Positions 17,007 through 25,561 of a stretch of DNA of 64,000 bases are shown here, piece by piece. Positions within the stretch are counted from its first letter, which is position 1, and every line of letters starts with the position of its first letter. The stretch is from positions 2,418,001 through 2,482,000 of the forward strand of contig NC_007677.1 in NCBI RefSeq assembly GCF_000013045.1, read 5' to 3'. The stretch comes from Salinibacter ruber DSM 13855 (GTDB lineage: Bacteria; Bacteroidota; Rhodothermia; Rhodothermales; Salinibacteraceae). The translations under genes were made by a program, and so were the position numbers. The notes below the pieces were generated by a model, which worked only from the letters and a program-made list of their open reading frames with translations, had not been told where the DNA came from and made no database searches.

Positions 17007-18404
17007 CTACAGCAACAGGTTCATGGGTTCCTCCAGGTAGGACTTCACCGTGTCGAGGAAGTGGGCCCCCTTGGCCCCATCCACGACGCGGTGGTCGCAG
17101 GAGAGGGTCACCTTCATGCGCTTCCCCGGCACCACCTCGCCGTCCTCCACGACGGGCGTGTCGCGGATTTCGCCGATCGCCAGGATGGCCGAGTTGGGCG
17201 GGTTGATGATGGCCGTGAACTCCTCGATGCCGAACATCCCGAGGTTGCTCGTGGTGAAGGTCGCCCCTTCAAACTCCTCCGGCTCCAGGTCGCGGTCGCG
17301 GGCCCGCTCGGCCAAGGCCCGCGTCTCGCGGGCGAGCTCCGAGAGCCCCTTCCGGTCCGCGTCGCGAATGACGGGGGTGATCAGCCCCTCGTCGATGGCG
17401 ACGGCAATGCCGATGTGCACGCGGTTGTGCTTGTGGATTTCGCCCTCGTCGGGGCGGTAGGCGGCGTTGACGTACGGGTGGTCGTGCAGCGAGAGGGCGC
17501 ACGCCTTGGTGATGAAGTCGTTGAAGGAGATTTTCGCGCGGCCCTGCTCCTCCGCCAGATCATTGAGGTCCTCGCGCACCTCGATCGCGCGCTCCACGTC
17601 GATGTCGACCGTCAGGTAGTAGTGCGGGGCCGAGTACTTGCTCTCCGCGAGGCGCCGGGCGATGGTCTCCCGCATCTGCGTGATGCCTTCGGACTCGTAC
17701 GCGGCCTCCTCGTCCGGCATCGCGTAGGACGGCGCCTCCGGGACGGACGGCTCGGGCTGGGGCGCCGGCTCCGGTTCGGTTGTCGGCTCCGGTTCGGGCG
17801 TCGATTCGGGCGCGGCCTCCTGCTTCTCGACATGGGTTTCCACGTCCCGACGCACGATGCGCCCCTCGGGCCCGGATCCGTCGACCTGCGCCAGTTCCAC
17901 GTCGTGCTCCTGCGCAATGCGGCGGGCCAGAGGAGACGCCTTGATGCGGCGCCCCTCCGCGTCGGTCCCGGCGGGCACCGGCTCCGGCATCCGTTCGGAC
18001 AACTGCCCGTCCCCGCTCGGCTCCGGCGCGGGCTCGGGCTCCACCTCCGGCTCGGCTGATGCATCCTCGGCATCGGCGTCCGAATCGACCTCGGCGTCCG
18101 GGTCGGCCTCGGGCTCCGCGGCCCCGTCCCCGCCGGCGTCATCCACGAGATCGGAGATGTCCTCCCCGGCCTCCCCAATCACGGCGATCAGCTCCCCGAT
18201 GGGCACGGCGTCCCCCTCTCCGATCACTTGTTTGAGCAGCACCCCCTCGTCGAAGGCCTCCAGGTCCATCGTAGCCTTGTCCGTTTCCACCTGGGCCAGC
18301 ACGTCGCCCGCCGACACCTCCTCGCCCTCGTCCACGAGCCAGGCGGAAAGCACCCCCTCCTCCATGGTGTCGCTCAACTTGGGCATTTCAATTGGAATCG
18401 CCAT
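17007..18404 (-). CDS. pdhC: Pyruvate dehydrogenase complex E2, dihydrolipoamide acetyltransferase
   Basis: Accepts the acetyl group from E1 on its lipoyl arm and transfers it to CoA. The 465 residues contain one N-terminal lipoyl domain (about 1-78, lipoylated Lys in VETDKATMDLEA) and a long acidic Glu/Asp/Pro linker. Next come a peripheral subunit-binding domain (IKASPLARRIAQEHDVELAQ..) and a second acidic linker. The catalytic domain ends in LSCDHRVVDGAKGAHFLDT with the HxxxDG active site and a hydrophobic LLL C-terminus. Gene order (pdhA, pdhB, pdhC) supports the pyruvate complex. The spacer from pdhB is 95 nt and has a hairpin and a shared 13-bp element. Confidence 0.93.
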   Translation of the reverse strand: MAIPIEMPKLSDTMEEGVLSAWLVDEGEEVSAGDVLAQVETDKATMDLEAFDEGVLLKQVIGEGDAVPIGELIAVIGEAGEDISDLVDDAGGDGAAEPEADPDAEVDSDADAEDASAEPEVEPEPAPEPSGDGQLSERMPEPVPAGTDAEGRRIKASPLARRIAQEHDVELAQVDGSGPEGRIVRRDVETHVEKQEAAPESTPEPEPTTEPEPAPQPEPSVPEAPSYAMPDEEAAYESEGITQMRETIARRLAESKYSAPHYYLTVDIDVERAIEVREDLNDLAEEQGRAKISFNDFITKACALSLHDHPYVNAAYRPDEGEIHKHNRVHIGIAVAIDEGLITPVIRDADRKGLSELARETRALAERARDRDLEPEEFEGATFTTSNLGMFGIEEFTAIINPPNSAILAIGEIRDTPVVEDGEVVPGKRMKVTLSCDHRVVDGAKGAHFLDTVKSYLEEPMNLLL

Positions 18405-18433
18405 GGGTCAATGTCGAGTGTCAAAGTGTAGTA

Positions 18434-18446
18434 CAAATGTCGAATG
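18434..18446 (-). repeat. 13-bp element shared by the two pdh spacers, copy upstream of pdhC
   Basis: Minus-strand CATTCGACATTTG, 29 nt before the pdhC ATG. An identical copy precedes pdhB (19507-19519). Related words (ACTCGACATT) follow it, so it looks like part of a short-word repeat. Confidence 0.6.
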
Positions 18447-18452
18447 TAAAGG

Positions 18453-18477
18453 GGCACGGGCCCCAAAGGCCCGCGCC
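18453..18477 (-). terminator. GC-rich hairpin in pdhB-pdhC spacer
   Basis: 10-bp stem with one mismatch (GGCGCGGGCC / GGCCCGTGCC) and a 5-base loop. No T-tract. Its place inside an operon suggests mRNA processing or partial attenuation rather than a true terminator. Confidence 0.4.
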
Positions 18478-18499
18478 GAGCGCCGGGGCTTGCGGGGCG

Positions 18500-19483
18500 T
18501 TACTCGGCGTAGAGGACCCGGAGGCACTTGTCGACCGTCTCGTCGGCGCCCGGCATGTACTCGTCCATGAGGTTCGGCGCGTACGGGGCCGGGGTGTCCG
18601 GGGCCGTCACGCGCAGGATGGGCGCGTCGAGGTAGTCGAACGCACGGTCCTGCACCTGATGGGTAATCTCCGAGGCCACGCTGGTGAAGGGGGTGCTCTC
18701 GTCGATGACGACCAGCCGATTGGTCTTCACGACCGACTCCACGATCGTCTCGATGTCGAGCGGCTTGATGGTGCGCGGGTCGATCACTTCCGCCTCGTAG
18801 CCCTGCTCTTCGAGGGTCTCCGCGGCGTCCATCGCGATGTGGTAGCTCTTGCTGTGCGCCACGATCGTCACGTCATCGCCCTCCCGCGCCACGCGGGCCG
18901 AGCCGATCGGGATCGTGTAGTCGCTTTCCTCGCTCACCTCCCGCTTCATGCCGTACATGAGCTCACTCTCGAGAAAGACCACCGGGTCGTCGTCCCGGAT
19001 GGCCGTCTTGAGCAGCCCCTTGCCGTCGTCCGGCACGGAGGGCGACACGACCTTGAGGCCGGGAATGTTCGAGTAGAGCGCCTCCGTGGAGTTGGAGTGG
19101 GTGGCCCCGAGCTGGCCGGCCGCCCCGTTGGGGCCGCGGAAGACAATCGGGACGTCGAACTGGCCGCCCGACATGTAGCGCATGTTGGGCGCGTTGTTGA
19201 TGACCTGGTCGAAGGCCACGAACGAGAAGTTGAACGTCATGAACTCGACGATGGGCCGGAGCCCGTTCATCGCCGCCCCAATGCCGAGCCCCGCAAATCC
19301 GAGCTCACTAATCGGCGAGTCGATGACCCGGTCGGACCCGAAGTGATCGAGCATGCCCTTGCTTACCTTGTAGGCGCCGTCGTACTCGGCCACCTCCTCC
19401 CCAATGAGGAAGATGTCGTCGTCGCGCTCCATTTCCTCGGTCATTGCTTCCCGGAGCGCCGTGCGGAATTCCAGCGTAGCCAT
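18500..19483 (-). CDS. pdhB: Pyruvate dehydrogenase E1 component, beta subunit
   Basis: Pairs with PdhA to bind thiamine diphosphate and decarboxylate pyruvate. From the ATG at 19483 the protein has 327 residues, the standard length: FRTALREAMTEEMERDDDIF, IGEEVAEYDGAYKVSKGML (the conserved Glu that activates TPP), DSPISELGFAGLGIGAAM and a C-terminal transketolase domain (VIDPRTIKPLD, LVVIDESTPF). The frame extends 26 codons upstream, but that part lies in the spacer with the hairpin and 13-bp repeat, so I reject the longer start. It sits 95 nt after pdhA and 95 nt before pdhC. Confidence 0.94.
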   Translation of the reverse strand: MATLEFRTALREAMTEEMERDDDIFLIGEEVAEYDGAYKVSKGMLDHFGSDRVIDSPISELGFAGLGIGAAMNGLRPIVEFMTFNFSFVAFDQVINNAPNMRYMSGGQFDVPIVFRGPNGAAGQLGATHSNSTEALYSNIPGLKVVSPSVPDDGKGLLKTAIRDDDPVVFLESELMYGMKREVSEESDYTIPIGSARVAREGDDVTIVAHSKSYHIAMDAAETLEEQGYEAEVIDPRTIKPLDIETIVESVVKTNRLVVIDESTPFTSVASEITHQVQDRAFDYLDAPILRVTAPDTPAPYAPNLMDEYMPGADETVDKCLRVLYAE

Positions 19484-19506
19484 ATTCAAGTGCGAGTTTC
19501 GAAGTG

Positions 19507-19519
19507 CAAATGTCGAATG
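19507..19519 (-). repeat. 13-bp element shared by the two pdh spacers, copy upstream of pdhB
   Basis: Minus-strand CATTCGACATTTG, 23 nt before the pdhB ATG, identical to 18434-18446. Confidence 0.6.
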
Positions 19520-19537
19520 GGGAAAGCGGAGAGTGGC

Positions 19538-19555
19538 GGGCCGTGGGACCGGCCC
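19538..19555 (-). terminator. GC-rich hairpin in pdhA-pdhB spacer
   Basis: 6-bp perfect stem (GGGCCG / CGGCCC) with a 6-base loop, in the same relative place as the hairpin of the pdhB-pdhC spacer. No T-tract. Confidence 0.35.
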
Positions 19556-19578
19556 CAACACTCAGACGTTCACGGGAC

Positions 19579-20991
19579 CTAGGCGATAAAGGGGTAGTCC
19601 TCCTGGGTGTAAATGTCGTCGTAGATGGCCTCTTCGTCCGGGAAGGACGCCTCGTTTGCCGCGTCGATGGCGTCTTTGACCCGCTCCTTCACCTCCTCGT
19701 CGATCGCCTCCATGTCGGCCTCGGTGGCCAGGCCCCGGTCGAGGATGTAGTCCTGGAGGCGGTTGATGGCATCTTGGCTCTGGCGCTGATCGAGCTCGCC
19801 TTCCCCCCGGTACTCGGCCGGGTCGGTGATGGAGTGGCCCTGGTAGCGATACGTGCGCACCTCCAGGAGCGACGGCTGATCGTTGCGGGCGTAGTTCTCC
19901 ACGTGGTCCTGGACCGCCTTGTTGACGCTGAACACGTCCATGCCGCTGGCCAGGGACGCGGGAAAGTCGAAGTTGTAGCCGTGCTTGAAGAGGTCGGGCT
20001 TGCTGAAGGCACGGTCCACCGCCGTGCCCATCGCGTACTGGTTGTTCTCGCAGACAAAGACGATGGGCAGTTCGTAGATGCCGGCCAGGTTGCACGCCTC
20101 GCGGAACGCCCCCTGGTGCATCGCCCCGTCCCCGAAGAAGCAGAGGCACACGTTGTCCTCGCCCCGATACTTGTGGGCGAAGGCGAGGCCCGCGCCGAGC
20201 GGCAGGTGGGCGCCGACGATGGCGTGCCCGCCCATCATTTTCTTCTCGGCGTCGAAGAAGTGCATCGAGCCGCCCTTCCCCTTCGAGCAGCCCGTCTCTT
20301 TGCCAAACAGCTCCGCCATGCCCGCCTCGGGCGTGATGCCCATCGCCAGCCCCATGCCGTGGTCGCGGTAGGCGGTAATGACCGAGTCGTCCCCCAGCTC
20401 AATGGCGTTGACGCTGCCGGTCGAGACCGCCTCCTGCCCAATGTAGAGGTGCAGAAAGCCCGAGATCTTCTGGCGCTGGTACATCTGGCGGCACCGGTTC
20501 TCGAAGCGCCGCTGCAGCAGCATGTTGCGGAGCAGGTCGAGCACCTCATCGTCCGCAATGCCCAGCTCGTCGTGCCCGTACGTGTCGGCGGGATAGGTCT
20601 CGTAGGTAACCGTTTCTTCGAGCGGCCCCTCGGGAATGTCGATGGTCTGCCGGGTGGCCGCCCCGCCCGCAGACGAGTCGGCGTCGCCCTCCGAGAGCGG
20701 GCTCGGGCGCTTCTCGGTGGTTGCGGCGCCGGTGGAGGTGCCGTTGGCCCCTCCGGTGGTCGGGGCCCCCGTGCCCGCTCCCTCGAGGGCATTCTGGATG
20801 TCTTGGGCGTAGGCCGGGCCGATGCCGGACAGGTCTTCCAGCGACTCCACGTCTCGCAGGTCGGCGAGGCTCGTGACGCCGGCCTGCTTGAGTCGGGACG
20901 CGTGGGGGAACCCCTCCGGAAAGTCGGCTCCGCCGTTGAGGCTTCCATTCGAACCGGAACTGGAGTTTGGGGCCGAGGTGTCGTCAGCCAT
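19579..20991 (-). CDS. pdhA: Pyruvate dehydrogenase E1 component, alpha subunit, with N-terminal helix-hairpin-helix-like extension
   Basis: TPP-dependent E1 alpha, 470 residues, about 110 longer than typical. The catalytic part (about 130-470) holds LLRNMLLQRRFENRCRQMY, YRDHGMGLAMGI, FFGDGAMHQGAFREACNLAG (GDG..N TPP/Mg motif), VFVCENNQYAMGT and YRYQGHSITDPAEYR with the phosphorylation-loop region. The first 130 residues are not part of the E1 fold. They contain LKQAGVTSLADLRDVESLED followed by LSGIGPAYAQDIQNAL, which reads as a helix-hairpin-helix motif, and then a Gly/Thr/Ser-rich linker. It is the first gene of the pdh run; a TTGACA (21120-21125) lies 129 nt upstream. Confidence 0.93.
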   Translation of the reverse strand: MADDTSAPNSSSGSNGSLNGGADFPEGFPHASRLKQAGVTSLADLRDVESLEDLSGIGPAYAQDIQNALEGAGTGAPTTGGANGTSTGAATTEKRPSPLSEGDADSSAGGAATRQTIDIPEGPLEETVTYETYPADTYGHDELGIADDEVLDLLRNMLLQRRFENRCRQMYQRQKISGFLHLYIGQEAVSTGSVNAIELGDDSVITAYRDHGMGLAMGITPEAGMAELFGKETGCSKGKGGSMHFFDAEKKMMGGHAIVGAHLPLGAGLAFAHKYRGEDNVCLCFFGDGAMHQGAFREACNLAGIYELPIVFVCENNQYAMGTAVDRAFSKPDLFKHGYNFDFPASLASGMDVFSVNKAVQDHVENYARNDQPSLLEVRTYRYQGHSITDPAEYRGEGELDQRQSQDAINRLQDYILDRGLATEADMEAIDEEVKERVKDAIDAANEASFPDEEAIYDDIYTQEDYPFIA

Positions 20992-21336
20992 GACAAGCGG
21001 CGAGGTTGGGTGAGTAGAACCATGCGTCGGCGAGTGCCGGCCCCGTCAGTCAGGAGCAACACCGGACAGTCGCCGCGTAGGGCTGGACGGATCCACGATG
21101 CCAGCCGAAGAAGCAATTTTGTCAAGCCCTTGTATCTCACTATTCCCCCCTCGGTTTCGACACATCCACGCCCGCTGAAACCCGTTTTTCATTAAAACCT
21201 GCCGGCGGACTCGGAAATGCCCCGGTGCATCATTTATGTAGATTTCCCGTGTTGGCATCCGGTTCGTCAACGGCCGCTCCGCGTCCGCGGCCGGTTCCGC
21301 ACTTTCGTCCGTTCTCACGCTTTTCCCTCTCCTCCG
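20992..21336. other. Divergent promoter region of pdhA and the glycosyltransferase
   Basis: 345 bp without a gene. A+T content rises between about 21110 and 21240. TTGACA on the minus strand at 21125-21120 is a good -35 candidate for pdhA, but the -10 position (TGGCAT at 16 nt) is weak. A plus-strand frame runs open through 21217-21336 without family-like sequence. Confidence 0.45.
21120..21125 (-). promoter_or_regulatory. pdhA: Candidate -35 box (TTGACA) of the pdh operon
   Basis: Exact TTGACA on the minus strand. The best -10 candidate is poor, so only the -35 is called. It implies a leader of roughly 100 nt. Confidence 0.3.
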
Positions 21337-22098
21337 GTGTCCGACCCGTCTCCGTCATCCTCCGACGCGTCTCCCCCCGACGCCCTGGTCATCATCCCCA
21401 CCTACAACGAGGCCGATAACATTGGCCCGGTAATCGACCAGGTGCTGGAGCAGTCGCCCCCTCTTTCTGTCCTCGTCGTGGACGACAACTCGACCGACGG
21501 GACCGCCGACCTCGTGCGGTCGAAGAAGACGGACGCGCTCGACCGGGTTCACCTGATCGAGCGAAGCGGCAAGCTGGGCCTGGGCACCGCCTACCTCCGC
21601 GGCTTCCGGTACGCCCTGGCGCAGGACTACACCTACATCTGCGAGATGGACGCCGACCGCTCCCACGACCCCAACGACCTGCCGCGCCTCATCGCGCCGG
21701 TGCGGGAGGGGGAGGTGGCCCTCGCCATCGGGTCGCGCTACGTGGAGGGAGTGCGCGTGATCAACTGGCCGCTTTCCCGCCTCGTCCTCTCCTACGGGGC
21801 CGGCGTCTACACCCGCGCCATCACCCGCCTGCCCCTCCTGGACGTGACCGCCGGCTTCAAGTGCTTCCACCGGCGCGTGCTGGAGACCCTGCCGCTCGAC
21901 CGCGTCAACTCCGACGGCTACGCCTTTCAGGTCGAGATGCACTACCGCACCTGGCGGGCGGGCTTTCCGTTCACGGAGGTGCCGGTCGTCTTCACGGAGC
22001 GGACCGAAGGGGAGTCGAAGATGCGACGCGAAATCGTGGTGGAGGCGGCCCTGAAGGTGTGGGAGCTTCGGCTCCAAGACCTCCTCGGGCGGCTGTAG
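21337..22098 (+). CDS. Polyprenol-phosphate glycosyltransferase, GT2 (dolichol-phosphate mannosyltransferase-like)
   Basis: Transfers a sugar, probably mannose, from a nucleotide sugar to polyprenyl phosphate at the cytoplasmic membrane face. About 253 residues from the GTG at 21337. GT2 motifs: VIIPTYNEADNI, VVDDNSTDGTADLV, KLGLGTAYLRGFRYAL, then EMDADRSHDPNDLPRL with the metal-binding DxD. GSRYVEG and SDGYAFQVEMHYRTW follow, as in DPM1-type enzymes. There is no C-terminal membrane domain, so it is the short soluble form. The start is uncertain: no ATG lies before the conserved region, and the frame is open to 21217. Stands alone between pdhA (divergent) and icd. Confidence 0.88.
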   Translation: MSDPSPSSSDASPPDALVIIPTYNEADNIGPVIDQVLEQSPPLSVLVVDDNSTDGTADLVRSKKTDALDRVHLIERSGKLGLGTAYLRGFRYALAQDYTYICEMDADRSHDPNDLPRLIAPVREGEVALAIGSRYVEGVRVINWPLSRLVLSYGAGVYTRAITRLPLLDVTAGFKCFHRRVLETLPLDRVNSDGYAFQVEMHYRTWRAGFPFTEVPVVFTERTEGESKMRREIVVEAALKVWELRLQDLLGRL

Positions 22099-22243
22099 TC
22101 CGCGGCCGCCGGGGCCCACGCTTCTCGTCGTCTTTTCGGTTTTCTAATGAAGGGAGTCGCCGCCGCGTGTTACCTTGGCCGGTACCAGTGCGCCTGCCAC
22201 TCCTGCCTGTTCATCCTTTCTCTCCCAACAACTCGACCCAACC

Positions 22244-23479
22244 ATGAGCCCCTCCGGCGAACGCATCACAGTCGACGACGGCACCCTCCACGTCCCCGAT
22301 ACCCCCATCATCCCCTACATCGAGGGCGACGGCGTGGGGGCCGACATCTGGGCCGCGGCCCGTCCGGTGTTCGATGCCGCCGTGGAGACGGCCTACGACG
22401 GCGAGCGCGCCATCGAATGGACGGAAGTGCTGGCCGGCGAGAAGGCCAAGGAGCACACCGGCGACCTCCTCCCCGAGAACACGGTGGAAACCATCCGCGA
22501 GCACCGCGTCGCCATCAAGGGCCCCCTCACGACCCCCGTCGGCGCCGGCTTCCGGTCGCTGAACGTCGCCCTGCGCCAGAAGCTGGACCTCTACGCCAAC
22601 GTCCGTCCCACCTACTACATCGACGGCGTGCCCTCGCCGATGAAAAATCCGGAGCAGATGGACATGGTCACGTTCCGGGAAAACACCGAGGACGTGTACG
22701 CCGGCATCGAGTGGGAGGCCGGGACCGAGGGCGCGGAGCAGGTCCGGGCGTTCGTCGAGGACCAGATGGGCTTCGACGACACCATCCACGACGGGCCGGT
22801 GGGCATCGGGATCAAGCCGATCACCGAGTTTGGGACCAAGCGGCTCGTCCGCGAGGCCATCGACTACGCCCTGGAGTCCGACGGCCACCAGTTTGTCACC
22901 CTCGTCCACAAGGGCAACATCATGAAGTTCACCGAAGGCGCCTTCCGCGACTGGGGCTACGAGGTCGCCCGCGAGGAGTACGGCGACGCGGTGATCACCG
23001 AGGACACCCTCTGGGAGGAGCGCGACGGCGATCCGCCCGAAGACGCGGTCGTGGTGAACGACCGGATCGCCGACAACATGCTGCAGCAGGTGCAGACACG
23101 GACCGACCAGTACGACGTGCTGGCGATGCCGAACCTGAACGGCGACTACCTGTCGGACGCCTGCGGGGCCCAGATCGGCGGCCTCGGCGTGGCGCCGGGC
23201 GCCAACTTCGGCGACGCCGCCTGCCTGGCCGAGCCCGTTCACGGCTCCGCGAACAAGTACGCCGGCCAGGACAAGGTCAACCCGTCGGCGCTCATTCTGT
23301 CGGGCCGCCTCATGTTCGAGTACATGGGCTGGGACGAGGCCTCCGCGGTCATCCTCGAGAGCCTGGCGGAGACGATCCAGCAGAAGCGCGTGACGTACGA
23401 CTTCGAGCGCAACCTGGAGGACGCCGAGCTGCTCAAGTGCAGCGAGTTCGGGCAGGCCGTGGTGGAAAACATGAGATAA
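22244..23479 (+). CDS. icd: Isocitrate dehydrogenase, NADP-type of the E. coli family
   Basis: Oxidises isocitrate to 2-oxoglutarate in the TCA cycle. 411 residues from the ATG at 22244. Active-site features: KGPLTTPVGAGFRSLNVALR (substrate loop with the serine that is phosphorylated in E. coli), DMVTFRENTEDVYAGIEW, KGNIMKFTEGAFRDWGYEVA and LNGDYLSDACGAQIGGLGVA. The C-terminal EPVHGSANKYAGQDKVNPSA is the cofactor-binding part; the following region should decide NADP against NAD but I cannot settle it by eye. The protein is strongly acidic, as expected for a salt-in halophile. No kinase/phosphatase gene is nearby. Confidence 0.94.
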   Translation: MSPSGERITVDDGTLHVPDTPIIPYIEGDGVGADIWAAARPVFDAAVETAYDGERAIEWTEVLAGEKAKEHTGDLLPENTVETIREHRVAIKGPLTTPVGAGFRSLNVALRQKLDLYANVRPTYYIDGVPSPMKNPEQMDMVTFRENTEDVYAGIEWEAGTEGAEQVRAFVEDQMGFDDTIHDGPVGIGIKPITEFGTKRLVREAIDYALESDGHQFVTLVHKGNIMKFTEGAFRDWGYEVAREEYGDAVITEDTLWEERDGDPPEDAVVVNDRIADNMLQQVQTRTDQYDVLAMPNLNGDYLSDACGAQIGGLGVAPGANFGDAACLAEPVHGSANKYAGQDKVNPSALILSGRLMFEYMGWDEASAVILESLAETIQQKRVTYDFERNLEDAELLKCSEFGQAVVENMR

Positions 23480-23586
23480 CTGTTCCGGACGACCGGCTCC
23501 CCCCCTCAGCGAAAGAGCGGCATCGTGGCGGCCCCACGGTGCCGTTTTTCTGTTTGCCCCGTTCTTTTGATACACTGCATTCGCTC

Positions 23587-24234
23587 ATGGCCTTCTCGCT
23601 CTCTCGCCTCGTACCCCGCCTTGCCGAGCGCCTGGGCGGCCCGCTGCCGGGCCACGAGGCGCACCTCCGCATGGCGCCCCAAAATCCGAGCCGGCGGGCC
23701 GACCTCTCGGTGGAGGCGCGGGACTGTCGGGACGCCGGGGTGCTCCTGCTCCTGCACCCGGACGAGGCGGATCCGTCTGTGGTGCTGACCGTCCGGCGCG
23801 ACCACCTTCCCGACCATGCCGGCCAGATTTCGTTTCCGGGAGGGCGACGGGAACGCGGCGAGTCGCTCTCGGACACGGCCCTGCGGGAGGCGGAGGAAGA
23901 GATCAACCTGCCCCCGGCGTCCGTGGACGTGCTCGGCGCCCTGACGCCGCTCTTCATCCCGCCCTCCAATTTTTGCGTGCATCCCTTCGTGGGCCACACG
24001 CCCTCCCCCGCGTCCCTCCGCCCCACCGACGCGGAGGTCGGACGGATTCTGCAGGTTCCCCTCGCGCGTCTCTTGGATCCGGCCGCCCGCACGACCGAGA
24101 CGCGCCCCCTCAACGGGAGGGACGTGGACGTGCCGTACTACGACGTGGCCGGCCATACTGTCTGGGGGGCCACCGCCATGATGCTGGCCGAGTTCCTGGC
24201 CGTGGTGCGGGACGCGACGGCGTCGGCCGAATAA
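23587..24234 (+). CDS. Nudix hydrolase, CoA pyrophosphatase (NudL-like)
   Basis: Probably cleaves CoA or acyl-CoA derivatives into phosphopantetheine and 3',5'-ADP. 215 residues. LPDHAGQISFPGGRRERGES joins the CoA-specific NuCoA region to the Nudix box GRRERGESLSDTALREAEEEI, in which all the metal-binding glutamates and the arginine are present. Start at the ATG at 23587 gives MAFSLSRLVPRLAERL, as in relatives; the open frame upstream is the shadow of icd. It follows icd by 107 bp on the same strand. Confidence 0.9.
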   Translation: MAFSLSRLVPRLAERLGGPLPGHEAHLRMAPQNPSRRADLSVEARDCRDAGVLLLLHPDEADPSVVLTVRRDHLPDHAGQISFPGGRRERGESLSDTALREAEEEINLPPASVDVLGALTPLFIPPSNFCVHPFVGHTPSPASLRPTDAEVGRILQVPLARLLDPAARTTETRPLNGRDVDVPYYDVAGHTVWGATAMMLAEFLAVVRDATASAE

Positions 24235-24243
24235 CCCCCGCCC

Positions 24244-25482
24244 CTATTCGGTGCCGTCGGGATTCGATGCCGCTTCCGCCCCCACGAGCGAGCGCCAGCC
24301 CACCCGTCCCCACCGCTCCGGGGCGTAGCGCTGGATCCACCGCCGGTCGACCCAGTGCTTGAGTCGGAGGGACCACGTGCGGGCCGTCCACAGGGGACCC
24401 GCCGTCCAGATGGCGCGGCGCGTTCCGGTAGAGAGCAGCAGCGGCGCGACCGGGTACGGGCGAAAGACCGTCAGGTCCGACGCGGCCGGGGCCGAGCCGT
24501 CCCCCGCGAGTCGACGTACAGTGGTGTCGAGGTTTGCCCGGAGGTCCGGCCCCTGCTTCACGGCGTGCACGCCCACCTTGTCCAGGTCCAACTCCGGAAT
24601 GGTTCCGCAATCGCCGGCGGCGAAGATGCGGGGATGGGTGGGGGTGCGCAGGCGCCGGGTTACGTGCAGGAAGCCCCGCCCATCGGTCGAAAGCCCGCTT
24701 TCACGGAGCAGCGGCGGAGCGACGGCCCCGGTGCTCCAGAGCACCGCGTCGGGATGGATCGTGTCGTGTTCGCCCGAGTCCGTTCGCATGTCTACCTGAG
24801 CGCGACCTTCATCGGATCCGTGCACCTCGTCGACGGTCGTCGCCGTCCGGATGGTCGCGCCTCGTTCCCGGAGCAGCCGGGCCGCGTAGGCGCGCATGCC
24901 CTCCGGAAACCCCGGCAGGATCTTCCCCGACTGCTCCACAATCGTCAGCGAGAGGTCCGCCGCCCGGCCGGCCCCGGCGAACCGGCCCGTGATGTTGAGG
25001 GCCACCTCCACCCCAGCCGCCCCGCCCCCTACGATCGTCAGGCCGAGCGTCTCCGTCGGGGCATCGAGCACCTGCTTCAGATGGGGACGGAGGGCACGGA
25101 CGCGGTAGATCGGCTTCGTGCCCACCGCGGCGTCGGGCAGGGCCGGATTCACCCCCCCGACATCGATCGCCAACACGTCGTAGGGGATGGTGTCCCCCTC
25201 GGCCGTCGTGACCATGCGGGCCTCCGGATCGAGGGCCGTGGCCCGGTCCGCCACGTGCGTGGCCCCCGCCTCACGGGCCAGCCTCCGCAGGTCCACGCGG
25301 ATGTCGTCAACCGCGTACACCCCGCCCAGGTGCTCCGGCACCATGCCCGAGTAGTAGAGCCAGCGTTGGGGATCAACGAGGGTTACCTTGACCCCCGCGT
25401 CGGTCCATTCCCGGGCATGGGCGAGGCTGGGAAGCATGGCGTGTCCCCCTCCGACGAGGACGAGATGCAACGGATCAGACAT
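24244..25482 (-). CDS. FAD-dependent pyridine nucleotide-disulfide oxidoreductase, NDH-2/SelD-associated type
   Basis: About 412 residues with two Rossmann domains. The FAD motif is LHLVLVGGGHAMLPSLAHA at the N-terminus, and LTIVGGGAAGVEVALNI near residue 155 is the NAD(P)H motif. FAAGDCGTIPEL near 305 is the second FAD contact. YYSGMVPEHLGGVYAVDDI resembles a subfamily found alone or fused to selenophosphate synthetase; no SelD domain is present here. A redox-active CxxC pair is not visible, so it behaves more like a type II NADH dehydrogenase. Electron acceptor unknown. A start six codons upstream (25500) is possible. Convergent with the Nudix gene, 9 bp apart. Confidence 0.8.
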   Translation of the reverse strand: MSDPLHLVLVGGGHAMLPSLAHAREWTDAGVKVTLVDPQRWLYYSGMVPEHLGGVYAVDDIRVDLRRLAREAGATHVADRATALDPEARMVTTAEGDTIPYDVLAIDVGGVNPALPDAAVGTKPIYRVRALRPHLKQVLDAPTETLGLTIVGGGAAGVEVALNITGRFAGAGRAADLSLTIVEQSGKILPGFPEGMRAYAARLLRERGATIRTATTVDEVHGSDEGRAQVDMRTDSGEHDTIHPDAVLWSTGAVAPPLLRESGLSTDGRGFLHVTRRLRTPTHPRIFAAGDCGTIPELDLDKVGVHAVKQGPDLRANLDTTVRRLAGDGSAPAASDLTVFRPYPVAPLLLSTGTRRAIWTAGPLWTARTWSLRLKHWVDRRWIQRYAPERWGRVGWRSLVGAEAASNPDGTE

Positions 25483-25561
25483 CGGACTGCGATCCATCAA
25501 GAGCGTAAGGCGGCGAAAGCCCCCACGAGGTTAGGGACAATTGTGGCGTACAAAACCTCCA

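Noticed and set aside
22211-23575. Long open frame of 454 codons antisense to isocitrate dehydrogenase
   Set aside because: It is a shadow of a GC-rich gene: no family-like motif, while icd on the other strand has clear catalytic motifs.
22147-24234. One continuous 695-codon frame running through icd into the Nudix gene
   Set aside because: The part over icd is out of frame with a well-matched enzyme; only its last 215 codons (from 23587) are the real Nudix gene.
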